A stretch of 10,801 nt of DNA, taken from JAGORL01 sp964372415 (GTDB taxonomy: Bacteria > Patescibacteriota > Patescibacteriia > UBA9934). This document shows, in pieces, positions 1 to 5,514 of this stretch; within the stretch, counting starts at the first letter, position 1; each line of letters begins with the position of its first letter. The position numbers and the translations under genes are program-made. Location: the NCBI GenBank assembly GCA_964372415.1, contig CAYJQH010000017.1, positions 1 to 10,801 of the forward strand, read 5' to 3'. Below the pieces are notes generated by a model. It was not told the origin of the DNA, did no database searches, and was given only the letters and a program-made list of their open reading frames with translations.

Positions 1-9
1 AACCTAACG

Positions 10-37
10 AAAAAACCACAGACTTTGCAGCTGTGAT
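10..37 (-). terminator. Rho-independent terminator of tRNA-Trp
   Basis: On the minus strand the sequence just after the tRNA contains the stem ATCACAG/CTGTGGT (one T-G pair) around a 9-base loop, followed directly by a run of six T. Position and polarity fit termination of the tRNA transcript. Confidence 0.75.
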
Positions 38-44
38 TTCCTCG

Positions 45-118
45 TGGCAGGGGCTGATGGGATCGAACCATCGATAACGGTTTTGGAGACCGTTGTGATA
101 CCGCTTCACTAAGCCCCT
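45..118 (-). tRNA. tRNA-Trp (anticodon CCA)
   Basis: The minus strand folds into a complete cloverleaf. The 7-bp acceptor stem AGGGGCT/AGCCCCT, the D-stem GTGA/TCAC with GG in its loop, the anticodon stem ACGGT/ACCGT and the T-stem GATGG/CCATC with loop TTCGATC are all fully paired. The anticodon loop CTCCAAA has T33 followed by CCA, so it reads UGG and should carry tryptophan. The discriminator is G, as expected for bacterial tRNA-Trp, and the 3' CCA is genome-encoded (45-47). The variable loop is short (TATC). A promoter and a terminator flank it, so it is probably a single-gene transcript. An offset anticodon (TCC, Gly) would break the seven-base loop and was discarded. Confidence 0.96.
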
Positions 119-129
119 AAAGCGCACCT

Positions 130-158
130 ATAATACCTATAAATTTACGATTAGTAAA
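130..158 (-). promoter_or_regulatory. Candidate promoter of tRNA-Trp
   Basis: On the minus strand TTTACT (153-158, 4 of 6 matches to TTGACA) and TATTAT (130-135, 5 of 6 to TATAAT) are separated by exactly 17 bp. The -10 box ends 11 bp before the mature tRNA 5' end at 118. Spacing and boxes fit a sigma-70-type promoter. The same A/T-rich patch also reads TATAAT on the plus strand (129-134), so a plus-strand promoter cannot be excluded. Confidence 0.6.
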
Positions 159-207
159 GATTACTCGGACTATCCAACGAGTGATGTATACTTGAGTGAA
201 TGAGCGA

Positions 208-213
208 TAAAAT
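208..213 (+). promoter_or_regulatory. Candidate -10 box of the DUF2892 gene
   Basis: TAAAAT lies 12 bases before the ATG at 226. There is no Shine-Dalgarno-like purine run in between, so the transcript would have a leader of only a few bases. The same hexamer recurs ahead of three other genes in this window. No convincing -35 box is visible. Confidence 0.4.
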
Positions 214-225
214 AATTTAATCAAC

Positions 226-429
226 ATGCTTAAACAAAACTTAGGTAAGCTTGATCGTATCTTGCGCTTCGCTTTGGCTTTTTGGTGGCTCGGGCCATGG
301 CCACTAAGGTACGAGATCGATTGGCTAAATGTCATAATAATGATCGTGGCTTGGATCGCGCTGATCGAAAGTTTTCTCGGTTGGTGCTGGATTCACTCAG
401 CTATGGGTATTAACAATCGGGATCAATAA
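226..429 (+). CDS. DUF2892 (YgaP-like transmembrane domain) family small membrane protein
   Basis: A 67-residue protein. The N-terminal pattern N-L-G-K-L-D-R-I-L-R-F (residues 5-15) matches the DUF2892 hallmark N-x-G-x-x-D-R-x-x-R. It is followed by two hydrophobic segments, about 14-27 (FALAFWWLGPWPLR) and 34-54 (LNVIIMIVAWIALIESFLGWC), and by the family-typical end with a Cys (54) and G-I-N (61-63). DUF2892 proteins are small membrane proteins of unknown function, and in E. coli YgaP this segment follows a rhodanese domain. Here there is no rhodanese domain and only one of the usual cysteines. It lies 50 bp before the helicase on the same strand and could be co-transcribed with it. The family assignment is firm; no function can be given. 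Confidence 0.8.
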   Translation: MLKQNLGKLDRILRFALAFWWLGPWPLRYEIDWLNVIIMIVAWIALIESFLGWCWIHSAMGINNRDQ

Positions 430-460
430 TTTGGTTCGGGGGTGTATTTTTTAGGAAACG

Positions 461-469
461 TGCTAGGGT
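461..469 (+). promoter_or_regulatory. Candidate extended -10 element before the helicase
   Basis: TG-c-TAGGGT fits an extended -10 (TGn-TAnnnT) and ends 10 bases before the ATG at 480. Transcription from it would start only a few bases ahead of the start codon. The AGGG inside it is about 12 bases from the ATG and could alternatively be a weak, distant ribosome-binding site. Confidence 0.35.
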
Positions 470-479
470 ATTGCCAATT

Positions 480-1718
480 ATGAGTGATTTCTTTGGTTTG
501 GGCATTGCTCCAAACATCCTAAAGGTTCTTGAAGATCAGAAGTTTACTACTCCGACGCCTATCCAAATTAAGGCGATTCCTCTTGGTATTCAAGGTAAAG
601 ACGTGGTCGGTATTGCCCAAACGGGTACTGGCAAAACACTGGCATTTTCTATCCCAATGCTACAGCAGATCTCAGCTACCAAAGGCAAAGGATTGGTTAT
701 TTTGCCGACCCGTGAACTGGCCCTTCAGGTTGAAGAGACGGTACGTAAACTCGGAGGTAAATTTGGTCTGCGTACCGCGGTTTTGATCGGCGGTGCTTCG
801 ATGCATTTTCAAATTCAAGCCTTACGAAAAAATCCACACGTGATCGTGGCCACTCCGGGTCGTCTTATTGATCACTTGGAACAAAAAACAGTTCGCCTTG
901 ACCAGGTTAAGATCCTTGTTCTCGATGAAGCTGATCGTATGTTGGATATGGGTTTCGCTCCACAGATTAATAGAATTCTTGAGGTGGTCCCTAAAGATCG
1001 GCAAACTATGCTTTTCTCGGCCACCATGCCAGCCGAAATTGCCAAGATAGCTGCCCGACAAATGAAGCTTCCAGTTAGTGTGGAAATTGCTCCCCAAGGC
1101 ACTGCTGCCGAACGAGTTGAGCAAGAACTTTTTGTAGTTAATAAATTCGATAAAATTCGCTTGCTTGAAAAATTACTTGGCGAATACCACGGTACAGTCC
1201 TGGTCTTTTCACGAACCAAACACGGGGCGCGTAAAATTTGTCGAGCGGTGAAAACTATCGGTCACAGCGCAGCCGAAATTCATTCCGATCGTTCGCTCGC
1301 GCAACGCCGAGAAGCGCTCGAGGGATTCAAGTCAGGCCGGTACCGAGTGTTAATAGCAACCGACATTGCCGCCCGTGGCATTGATGTTAAAGGAATTGAA
1401 GTGGTGGTGAACTTTGATCTCCCCGATCAAGCCGAAGATTACGTTCATCGCATTGGTCGAACCGGCCGAGCTGGCCACTCTGGTAAGGCTATTTCTTTTG
1501 CTACACCAGACCAAAGTTCGGATATTCGGCAGATCGAACGCCTGGTTCGTATTCGTCTCCCAGCCAAGCAGTTGCCTGAATTGCCAGCGGCCAGAGCTGT
1601 GCCTAAGAATGATTTCGTACCCTCTTCAACACGTCGACCTTCATACGGTAAACCTGAACGTCGGGCTCGTGGTAGCCGCCCTGCCAAGCGGGGAAGTTAC
1701 AAATACGGACATTTTTAA
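480..1718 (+). CDS. DEAD-box ATP-dependent RNA helicase, RhlE-like
   Basis: An RNA-dependent ATPase that locally unwinds RNA duplexes in ribosome assembly, mRNA decay or cold adaptation. All core motifs are present in order (412-residue form): Q motif PTPIQ (25-29), motif I AQTGTGKT (46-53), Ia PTRELALQ (76-83), Ib TPGRLIDH (125-132), motif II DEAD (149-152), motif III SAT (180-182), then in the second RecA fold motif IV LVFSRTK (241-247), motif V ATDIAARGIDV (293-303) and motif VI HRIGRTGR (323-330). After ~365 comes a short basic Arg/Lys/Ser-rich tail, as in RhlE/CsdA-type proteins, probably for nonspecific RNA binding. A TTG nine bases upstream (471) is in frame, but ATG 480 gives the usual RhlE-type N-terminus (x-F-F-G-L-G). 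Which RNA it acts on cannot be read from the sequence. Confidence 0.93.
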   Translation: MSDFFGLGIAPNILKVLEDQKFTTPTPIQIKAIPLGIQGKDVVGIAQTGTGKTLAFSIPMLQQISATKGKGLVILPTRELALQVEETVRKLGGKFGLRTAVLIGGASMHFQIQALRKNPHVIVATPGRLIDHLEQKTVRLDQVKILVLDEADRMLDMGFAPQINRILEVVPKDRQTMLFSATMPAEIAKIAARQMKLPVSVEIAPQGTAAERVEQELFVVNKFDKIRLLEKLLGEYHGTVLVFSRTKHGARKICRAVKTIGHSAAEIHSDRSLAQRREALEGFKSGRYRVLIATDIAARGIDVKGIEVVVNFDLPDQAEDYVHRIGRTGRAGHSGKAISFATPDQSSDIRQIERLVRIRLPAKQLPELPAARAVPKNDFVPSSTRRPSYGKPERRARGSRPAKRGSYKYGHF

Positions 1719-1745
1719 ACATATATTTAGAGTTTAAAGTTTTTT

Positions 1746-1777
1746 AAAAAAGACCCCCGTTTTTATTTCCGGGGATC
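1746..1777 (-). terminator. Rho-independent terminator of the minus-strand orphan gene
   Basis: Reading the minus strand, the stem CCCCG/CGGGG (extended by two further pairs past a mismatch) encloses an A-rich loop and is followed by TCTTTTTT. The TAA stop of the orphan gene (1763-1765) lies inside the loop. The hairpin also sits 28 bp after the helicase stop, but on the plus strand it has no following T run, so it should mainly serve the minus strand. Confidence 0.75.
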
Positions 1778-2395
1778 GAGCGAGACAGTAGTCCAATCAG
1801 CGAGGGTGTCCAGGTAGTCGGCAAACCTGCTCACGCCTTGTTGATCGGGGAGTGGCGGGCCCTGACTGTATTCATACTGAACCAGTACGACGAGGCCACG
1901 GCGTGACCCCGGACGACGCTCGAAGAGCATTTTGTCATCGGCTTCCCCAACGAAGACGACGTTGCCAGCGTAGCCGATGGCCATGGCTCGGCACAAGAAG
2001 AGATGCGCCATCCGCCAGTTGGCCCAGGCCTGGCCACCACGCCGTGTCTGCTTGCTATAACGCTTGTGCCAGCACCAGTCGATGAGAACATTCTCCGGCA
2101 TGCGCTCGCCGTAAACGTCGAAGCCAGTACTGCCGTAAGGAAAACGGGTGATTCGTGATCCGTGTGGCCCGATCTTATCCTTGACGGCGTACCGCGGACC
2201 GTGCCGGCTGTCGATCTCTACCGCACGACCCTTGACCACCCGGCTCGGATTGATCATTTCGCGCGTCGTGAGCTCACCAGCCAAGGTAACGAACGTCTCG
2301 GGAATCTTCGGATGAATCTCTTCCCAGCGAGTATCGACGCGTTGCCGTTTTCGCGTGATCTCGAAGGTGAACGTCCAACGTTTACTCAAGTTCAT
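1763..2395 (-). CDS. Hypothetical protein, orphan with strong Shine-Dalgarno site
   Basis: A protein of 210 residues that I do not recognise. The start is chosen by AGGAGGAG ending two bases before the ATG at 2393-2395. An in-frame ATG seven codons further upstream has no such site. The protein is basic and rich in Arg, Trp and Gly. It has no signal peptide. Its only moderately hydrophobic stretch is near residues 125-145 (R-M-A-H-L-F-L-C-R-A-M-A-I-G-Y-A-G-N-V-V). A D-W-C-W-H-K-R cluster lies near residue 103, and an aromatic/Trp-rich centre follows it. Codons favour G/C in third position (GAG, CTC, GTC, ATC, CGG, GGC), unlike the A/T-ending codons of the flanking genes. It is transcribed against its neighbours and ends in its own terminator. 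This pattern suggests an accessory, possibly acquired gene. The ordinary-looking codons, strong ribosome-binding site and terminator argue for a real gene despite the lack of homology I can name. Confidence 0.7.
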   Translation of the reverse strand: MNLSKRWTFTFEITRKRQRVDTRWEEIHPKIPETFVTLAGELTTREMINPSRVVKGRAVEIDSRHGPRYAVKDKIGPHGSRITRFPYGSTGFDVYGERMPENVLIDWCWHKRYSKQTRRGGQAWANWRMAHLFLCRAMAIGYAGNVVFVGEADDKMLFERRPGSRRGLVVLVQYEYSQGPPLPDQQGVSRFADYLDTLADWTTVSLDPRK

Positions 2396-2397
2396 GG

Positions 2398-2405
2398 CTC
2401 CTCCT
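2398..2405 (-). promoter_or_regulatory. Shine-Dalgarno site of the orphan gene
   Basis: AGGAGGAG on the minus strand, two bases before ATG 2393-2395 (AGGAGG core five bases away). It is the only near-perfect anti-16S complement ahead of a gene in the window and decides the start codon. Confidence 0.75.
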
Positions 2406-2468
2406 GTATTAGCCATTAACTATCGATGGAACTCCTTGTTGTTACAAGAAGGATGTAGGTTAAGCTCG

Positions 2469-2477
2469 TGTTATACT
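2469..2477 (+). promoter_or_regulatory. Candidate extended -10 promoter of the DUF1003 gene
   Basis: TG-t-TATACT is a good extended -10 element (5 of 6 matches to TATAAT plus the TGn). It would start transcription near 2484, just inside the cluster of inverted repeats and about 40-50 bases before the start codon. No clear -35 box is seen. Confidence 0.45.
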
Positions 2478-2480
2478 TTT

Positions 2481-2537
2481 GTCAACCTATACAGACTTCG
2501 AGGTTGACCCTGAGCGAAGTCGAATGGGTCAATGTAT
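2481..2537. repeat. Interlocking inverted repeats at the DUF1003 start (REP-like element or leader structure)
   Basis: Several exact inverted repeats overlap here: GTCAACC (2481-2487) with GGTTGAC (2502-2508); GACTTCG (2494-2500) with CGAAGTC (2515-2521); TTGACCC (2504-2510) with GGGTCAA (2526-2532); and ATACA (2489-2493) with TGTAT (2533-2537). The middle arm can pair with either neighbour. The second and third pairs interleave in the order expected of an H-type pseudoknot. The core CCTGAGCGAAGTCGAA resembles short dispersed intergenic repeats that I recall from many unrelated bacterial genomes, so it may be a mobile repeat instead of a gene-specific control element. Confidence 0.7.
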
Positions 2538-3009
2538 GGCTGGTCGCAAAGGAGGGCGCTCAGGTACTTCACAAAAGATCAATCGAGAGCTTTTATTATT
2601 AAAAAAATTGAATGGTGTCCAGTCTTTTGGTGAAAGACTAGCCGATTTTTTGACCCGCTTTTTTGGCACCCTGGTTTTTCTTTTCGTGAACGTTACTTTG
2701 TTTGGTTTTTGGCTTCTGATGAACCATGGTTTTTTGTGGGATCTTCAGCCGTTTGACCCGTTTCCCTTTGAACTTTTGGTGACCATCGTCTCACTCGAGG
2801 CAATTATCTTATCGATTATCGTGCTCATTAGCCAGAACCGAGCAGCTCGTCTGGCGGATCTCCGGGAACAAGTTGACGTTGAGCTAGACCAACAATCGCT
2901 CAAGGACATTGAGCTTATGATTGATAAGTTAGAAGCCATCGAGGCTCGTCTAGCTCGCCTCGAAAAGGGTAATGATCGGAGCTACCCCCGCGGTACTAAG
3001 GCTTTTTGA
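2536..3009 (+). CDS. DUF1003 domain membrane protein
   Basis: 157 residues from ATG 2536. The DUF1003 core is clear: F-G-E-R-L-A-D (31-37), a first membrane segment about 43-63, the loop F-D-P-F-P-F-E-L-L (73-81) and a second membrane segment about 79-99 ending in the characteristic S-Q-N-R (99-102). A charged, Leu/Glu-rich stretch follows (105-145) that looks like a cytoplasmic coiled coil. DUF1003 proteins are small two-helix inner-membrane proteins of unknown function. The start is uncertain: ATG 2524 (161 residues) and TTG 2479 are in frame, but both would lie inside the inverted-repeat cluster, and none has a Shine-Dalgarno site. The short basic N-terminal segment (M-A-G-R-K-G-G-R-S-G) is plausible as a cytoplasmic tail. 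The 3' end overlaps the convergent slipin gene. Confidence 0.85.
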   Translation: MAGRKGGRSGTSQKINRELLLLKKLNGVQSFGERLADFLTRFFGTLVFLFVNVTLFGFWLLMNHGFLWDLQPFDPFPFELLVTIVSLEAIILSIIVLISQNRAARLADLREQVDVELDQQSLKDIELMIDKLEAIEARLARLEKGNDRSYPRGTKAF

Positions 3010-3739
3010 ACCCGGTGATGGCGTTTAAGATCTCCAAAGGCACCGTAAAGACCACTGTGTTCGATTGATCGGAGCTAATATCGTTAATTGAATTCAGGGT
3101 ACGCAAATGTAAGGCTCCTGGAGTTTCGGCTAACAATTTGGCGGCCTGTGACAAGTTTTGTGCCGCCGCCACCTCACCTTCAGAGTTAATGATTACCGCC
3201 CGACGCTCGCGTTCGGCCTCGGCCTGTTTAGCGATTGTCCGTACCATATCTGGTGGCAGGTTAATGTCTTTGAGTTCAACTGTTGAAACCTTTACGCCCC
3301 AAGGATCGGTGGCGAGGTCAACAATCTTCTCGATTTTTGCAGCGATCGTTTGCCGTCCACTCAACAGTTCGTCGAGCGTAACTTCGCCAACTATGTTGCG
3401 CATGGTAGTTTGGGCCAGCTGTGAAACGGCGTAGTGGACGCTTTCGACTTCAAGAAATGACTTAGCTGGATCGGCGATCTTGTAGTAAATTACAGCATTG
3501 ATTTTGGCTGAGACGTTGTCTTTTGTGATCGCGTCCTGACTTGGCACATCAACCGCTTTAGTACGTAAATCAACCTTCTTCATGGCTTGGAAAACTGGCA
3601 CAATAACTCTCCAGCCAGGTTCGACCACGCTTGTGAAACGACCCATGGTGAACTTGATGCCGCGTTCGTATTGATTAACCTGACGCAAACAGGCCAAGAA
3701 AGCTATAAATAGGACTACAGCCAACGTAAACCATCCCAT
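2996..3739 (-). CDS. Slipin / stomatin-like SPFH (Band 7) domain protein
   Basis: 247 residues, the usual size for a bacterial slipin. Residues 1-17 form one N-terminal membrane segment. The SPFH domain starts with N-Q-Y-E-R-G-I-K-F (22-30) and continues through P-G-W-R-V-I-V-P (41-48), D-L-R-T (57-60), D-V-P-S-Q-D-A-I-T-K-D-N-V (64-76) and Y-Y-K-I-A-D-P (85-91), all typical of slipins. An Ala/Glu-rich helix follows (K-Q-A-E-A-E-R-E-R-R-A, 171-181) that in this family drives oligomerisation. These proteins assemble ring- or cage-like membrane scaffolds. Many prokaryotic slipins are paired with an NfeD partner, but no NfeD gene is adjacent. The nearest partner candidate is the divergently transcribed HtrA-type protease. 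A candidate -10 box TAATTT on the minus strand (3747-3752) lies seven bases before the ATG, with no Shine-Dalgarno site. Confidence 0.92.
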   Translation of the reverse strand: MGWFTLAVVLFIAFLACLRQVNQYERGIKFTMGRFTSVVEPGWRVIVPVFQAMKKVDLRTKAVDVPSQDAITKDNVSAKINAVIYYKIADPAKSFLEVESVHYAVSQLAQTTMRNIVGEVTLDELLSGRQTIAAKIEKIVDLATDPWGVKVSTVELKDINLPPDMVRTIAKQAEAERERRAVIINSEGEVAAAQNLSQAAKLLAETPGALHLRTLNSINDISSDQSNTVVFTVPLEILNAITGFKKP

Positions 3740-3784
3740 ATAATAAAAATTAATGAATTTGCCTTATCTTAGAGCCCACTTGGT

Positions 3785-3807
3785 TTGTCTGCAAGTTTTG
3801 CTAAAAT
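3785..3807 (+). promoter_or_regulatory. Candidate near-leaderless promoter of the protease gene
   Basis: TAAAAT (3802-3807) ends nine bases before ATG 3817, leaving almost no room for a leader or ribosome-binding site. TTGTCT (3785-3790) lies 11 bp upstream of it, and a TTGGTT (3780-3785) gives a more standard 16-bp spacer. The 11-bp TTGTC(A/T) to TAAAAT arrangement recurs ahead of the giant surface-protein gene. Confidence 0.45.
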
Positions 3808-3816
3808 AGTTTGGCT

Positions 3817-5034
3817 ATGACCGAAAAAACACAAATGAAAAAAAGTATCGCAGCCGGCGCTTTAGCTGGATTGGGCGTTAATCTAATTCTGGTATTTATA
3901 GGCTGGGGAATTTTCACCACCGAAGAAGGTAGCGGTTGGTTGGCCGAACAACTTGATTTTGAGCAATCGCCAGCCACTGTGATTGTTGACTCAGCTGGTG
4001 AAAAATCAGCAGTGGTTAATGTAGTTGAACAGTCAAATCCCGCGGTAGTGTCGATTATTGTAAGCAAGGACGTGCCGATTATTGAACGGTCGTACAGAGA
4101 ATATAATCCGTTCGGTGGGTTTTTTGGCTTTCAAATTCCTGAATACATACAAAATGGTACCGAACGCCGTGAAATTGGGGGTGGTTCTGGATTCCTGGTA
4201 AGCAACGATGGATATATTGTGACCAACGCTCACGTAGTCAGTGACAAAGACGCAGACTACACCGTCTTTTTGAACGACGGCTCTAGTCAAGAAGCAGTAA
4301 TTGTTGCTGTCGACGCCACTTTTGATGTAGCAGTAATTAAAATTCCCGGCCAGGACCTAGCCTTTTTGGAGTTTGGAAATTCGGACGAAGTCAAAGTGGG
4401 TCAAACGGTAATTGCAATAGGGAACGCCCTTGGTGAATTCAGAAATACCGTTTCAGTTGGCGTGGTTTCTGGGTTGGCCCGTTCGATTACCGCTTCAAGC
4501 GGCGCCGGCGAGTCGGAACAGCTCTTTAATATTCTGCAAACAGACGCGGCGATAAATCCTGGAAACTCCGGTGGCCCATTACTTGATTTGGCCGGCAAAG
4601 TTATTGGCATGAACGTAGCTGCCTCGCTGAATTCAGAAAACATCGGTTTCGCTCTTCCGAGCAACTTAGTTAAAAGCTCAGTTGACTCAATTCGTGAGCA
4701 TGGGTATGTAAAGCGTCCGTACATTGGAGTCCGTTTTGTGCCGGTCACTCCGGCGCTTGAGGACATGAACGATCTCTCGGTTGATTATGGGGCCTTGGTG
4801 CTGCGTGGTGAGAATGGCGAACTAGCAGTTGTTCCGGGTTCGCCGGCAGATAAGGCGGGAATTGAAGAAAACGATATTATTCTTGAAATTGCCGGGCAAA
4901 AAGTAGATCTTGAGCATCCTTTGCCGTCTTTAATAATCACTCACAGCATTGGCGAAATGATTTCTGTTAAGGTTTTACACGACGGCGAAGAGAAGATTTT
5001 ACGAATGACCCTTGAGGAGCGACCGCGAGAGTAA
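3817..5034 (+). CDS. Membrane-anchored HtrA/DegP-type trypsin-like serine protease with PDZ domain
   Basis: 405 residues. A short basic cytoplasmic N-terminus is followed by one membrane segment (about 11-32), a linker, the trypsin-like domain (about 65-295) and a C-terminal PDZ domain (about 300-400). The catalytic triad is readable: His139 in T-N-A-H-V-V, Asp170 in F-D-V-A-V-I-K, Ser251 in G-N-S-G-G-P. The PDZ domain starts at Y-I-G-V-R (302-306) and contains S-P-A-D-K-A-G-I (342-349) with D-I-I-L-E-I (353-358). Family members degrade or refold damaged extracytoplasmic proteins. The LA loop region (91-115) is Phe/Gly-rich. A TTG six bases upstream is in frame, but ATG 3817 fits the close -10 box. 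It diverges from the slipin gene across 77 bp, so the two could share control. Confidence 0.95.
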   Translation: MTEKTQMKKSIAAGALAGLGVNLILVFIGWGIFTTEEGSGWLAEQLDFEQSPATVIVDSAGEKSAVVNVVEQSNPAVVSIIVSKDVPIIERSYREYNPFGGFFGFQIPEYIQNGTERREIGGGSGFLVSNDGYIVTNAHVVSDKDADYTVFLNDGSSQEAVIVAVDATFDVAVIKIPGQDLAFLEFGNSDEVKVGQTVIAIGNALGEFRNTVSVGVVSGLARSITASSGAGESEQLFNILQTDAAINPGNSGGPLLDLAGKVIGMNVAASLNSENIGFALPSNLVKSSVDSIREHGYVKRPYIGVRFVPVTPALEDMNDLSVDYGALVLRGENGELAVVPGSPADKAGIEENDIILEIAGQKVDLEHPLPSLIITHSIGEMISVKVLHDGEEKILRMTLEERPRE

Positions 5035-5093
5035 AACTTGGGATGTGGATTGTTTTCTGGCCGTTTCTTAGGTCTGTGCTACGCTTTTTCCCG

Positions 5094-5118
5094 TAAAATC
5101 AACTAATTATTCTTAGGA
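5094..5118 (+). promoter_or_regulatory. Candidate -10 box and ribosome-binding site of the HU gene
   Basis: TAAAAT (5094-5099) could start transcription near 5106. AGGA (5115-5118) lies four bases before the ATG at 5123 and can serve as a modest Shine-Dalgarno site. This gene therefore has a short but conventional leader, unlike the protease and giant-protein genes with the same TAAAAT box. No clear -35 box is visible. Confidence 0.45.
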
Positions 5119-5122
5119 ACTT

Positions 5123-5410
5123 ATGTCCAATCGTTTGACCAAGTCACAGCTCATGGCCGCGCTCTCTGAAAAGTGGGGGGTGTCCAAGAAACAAGCGGGC
5201 GAAATGTATGACGGTATGGTTGGTCTTATTTACGGCGAAATCAAGCGCTCCGGTGAAGTTATTTTTCCAGGTCTCGGTAAAATGATGAAGAAGCACCGGG
5301 CAGCTCGTATGGGTCGTAATCCAGCCACTGGCGCCCAAATTCAGATCCCGGCCAAGACAGTTCTTAAGTTCTCAGTTGGTAAGGCTGCCAAGGACGAGCT
5401 TCTTAAGTAG
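5123..5410 (+). CDS. HU/IHF-family DNA-binding protein
   Basis: 95 residues, close to the usual ~90 for HU. The N-terminal helical part begins with L-T-K-S-Q-L (5-10) and K-K-Q-A-G-E (22-27). The beta-arm is marked by the diagnostic G-R-N-P-A-T-G (64-70), including the tip Pro that intercalates into DNA. It is followed by I-P-A-K-T-V-L-K-F-S-V-G-K-A-A-K-D-E-L (75-93), typical of HU. HU dimers bend and compact DNA with little sequence preference. Residues 53-63 (K-M-M-K-K-H-R-A-A-R-M) are more basic than usual. A strong terminator 60 bases downstream makes it a single-gene unit. HU and IHF subunits cannot be told apart here, but an HU-like nucleoid protein is most likely. Confidence 0.93.
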   Translation: MSNRLTKSQLMAALSEKWGVSKKQAGEMYDGMVGLIYGEIKRSGEVIFPGLGKMMKKHRAARMGRNPATGAQIQIPAKTVLKFSVGKAAKDELLK

Positions 5411-5469
5411 AGATCCTTCGTACTGACTTCGTTAGAACTCGGGACTTGTCCCCCAATTTTTTCCACAGA

Positions 5470-5493
5470 CCCTCGACAATGTCGAGGGTTTTT
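5470..5493 (+). terminator. Rho-independent terminator of the HU gene
   Basis: A perfect 8-bp stem CCCTCGAC/GTCGAGGG with a three-base loop AAT is followed at once by TTTTT. It lies inside the open reading frame that extends upstream of the LCP gene, which is a further reason to place the LCP start downstream at 5515. A weaker hairpin (GGGA-CTTG-TCCC, 5441-5452) followed by a run of T (5457-5462) stands just before it and may be a first, weak terminator. Confidence 0.85.
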
Positions 5494-5514
5494 GGTAATT
5501 CAGAAGTAACGTCT

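Noticed and set aside
129..134. Perfect TATAAT on the plus strand between the tRNA and DUF2892
   Set aside because: The minus-strand reading of the same patch has a better-spaced -35 (17 bp) and the right distance to the tRNA. On the plus strand the only -35 candidate (TTCACT, 105-110) lies inside the tRNA gene.
1852..2419. Plus-strand open frames antisense to the orphan gene (1852-2085 and 2162-2419)
   Set aside because: They mirror a GC-rich coding gene on the minus strand, have no ribosome-binding site and no recognisable protein features.
2435..2448. Small palindrome CTTGT-TGTT-ACAAG between the orphan and DUF1003 genes, as an operator
   Set aside because: Only five pairs, no second copy in the window, and no clear placement relative to a promoter.
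2479..2523. TTG 2479 as the DUF1003 start
   Set aside because: It overlaps the candidate -10 region and translates the inverted-repeat cluster into a segment with no DUF1003 similarity.
3138..3434. Plus-strand open frame inside the slipin gene
   Set aside because: It lies antisense to a well-supported SPFH coding region, and its Ser/Ala/Arg-rich translation looks like a shadow of the slipin codons.
5446..5514. Upstream extension of the LCP gene to a TTG at 5446
   Set aside because: The extension runs through the perfect terminator hairpin of the HU gene (5470-5493). ATG 5515 directly precedes a normal basic start and membrane segment.
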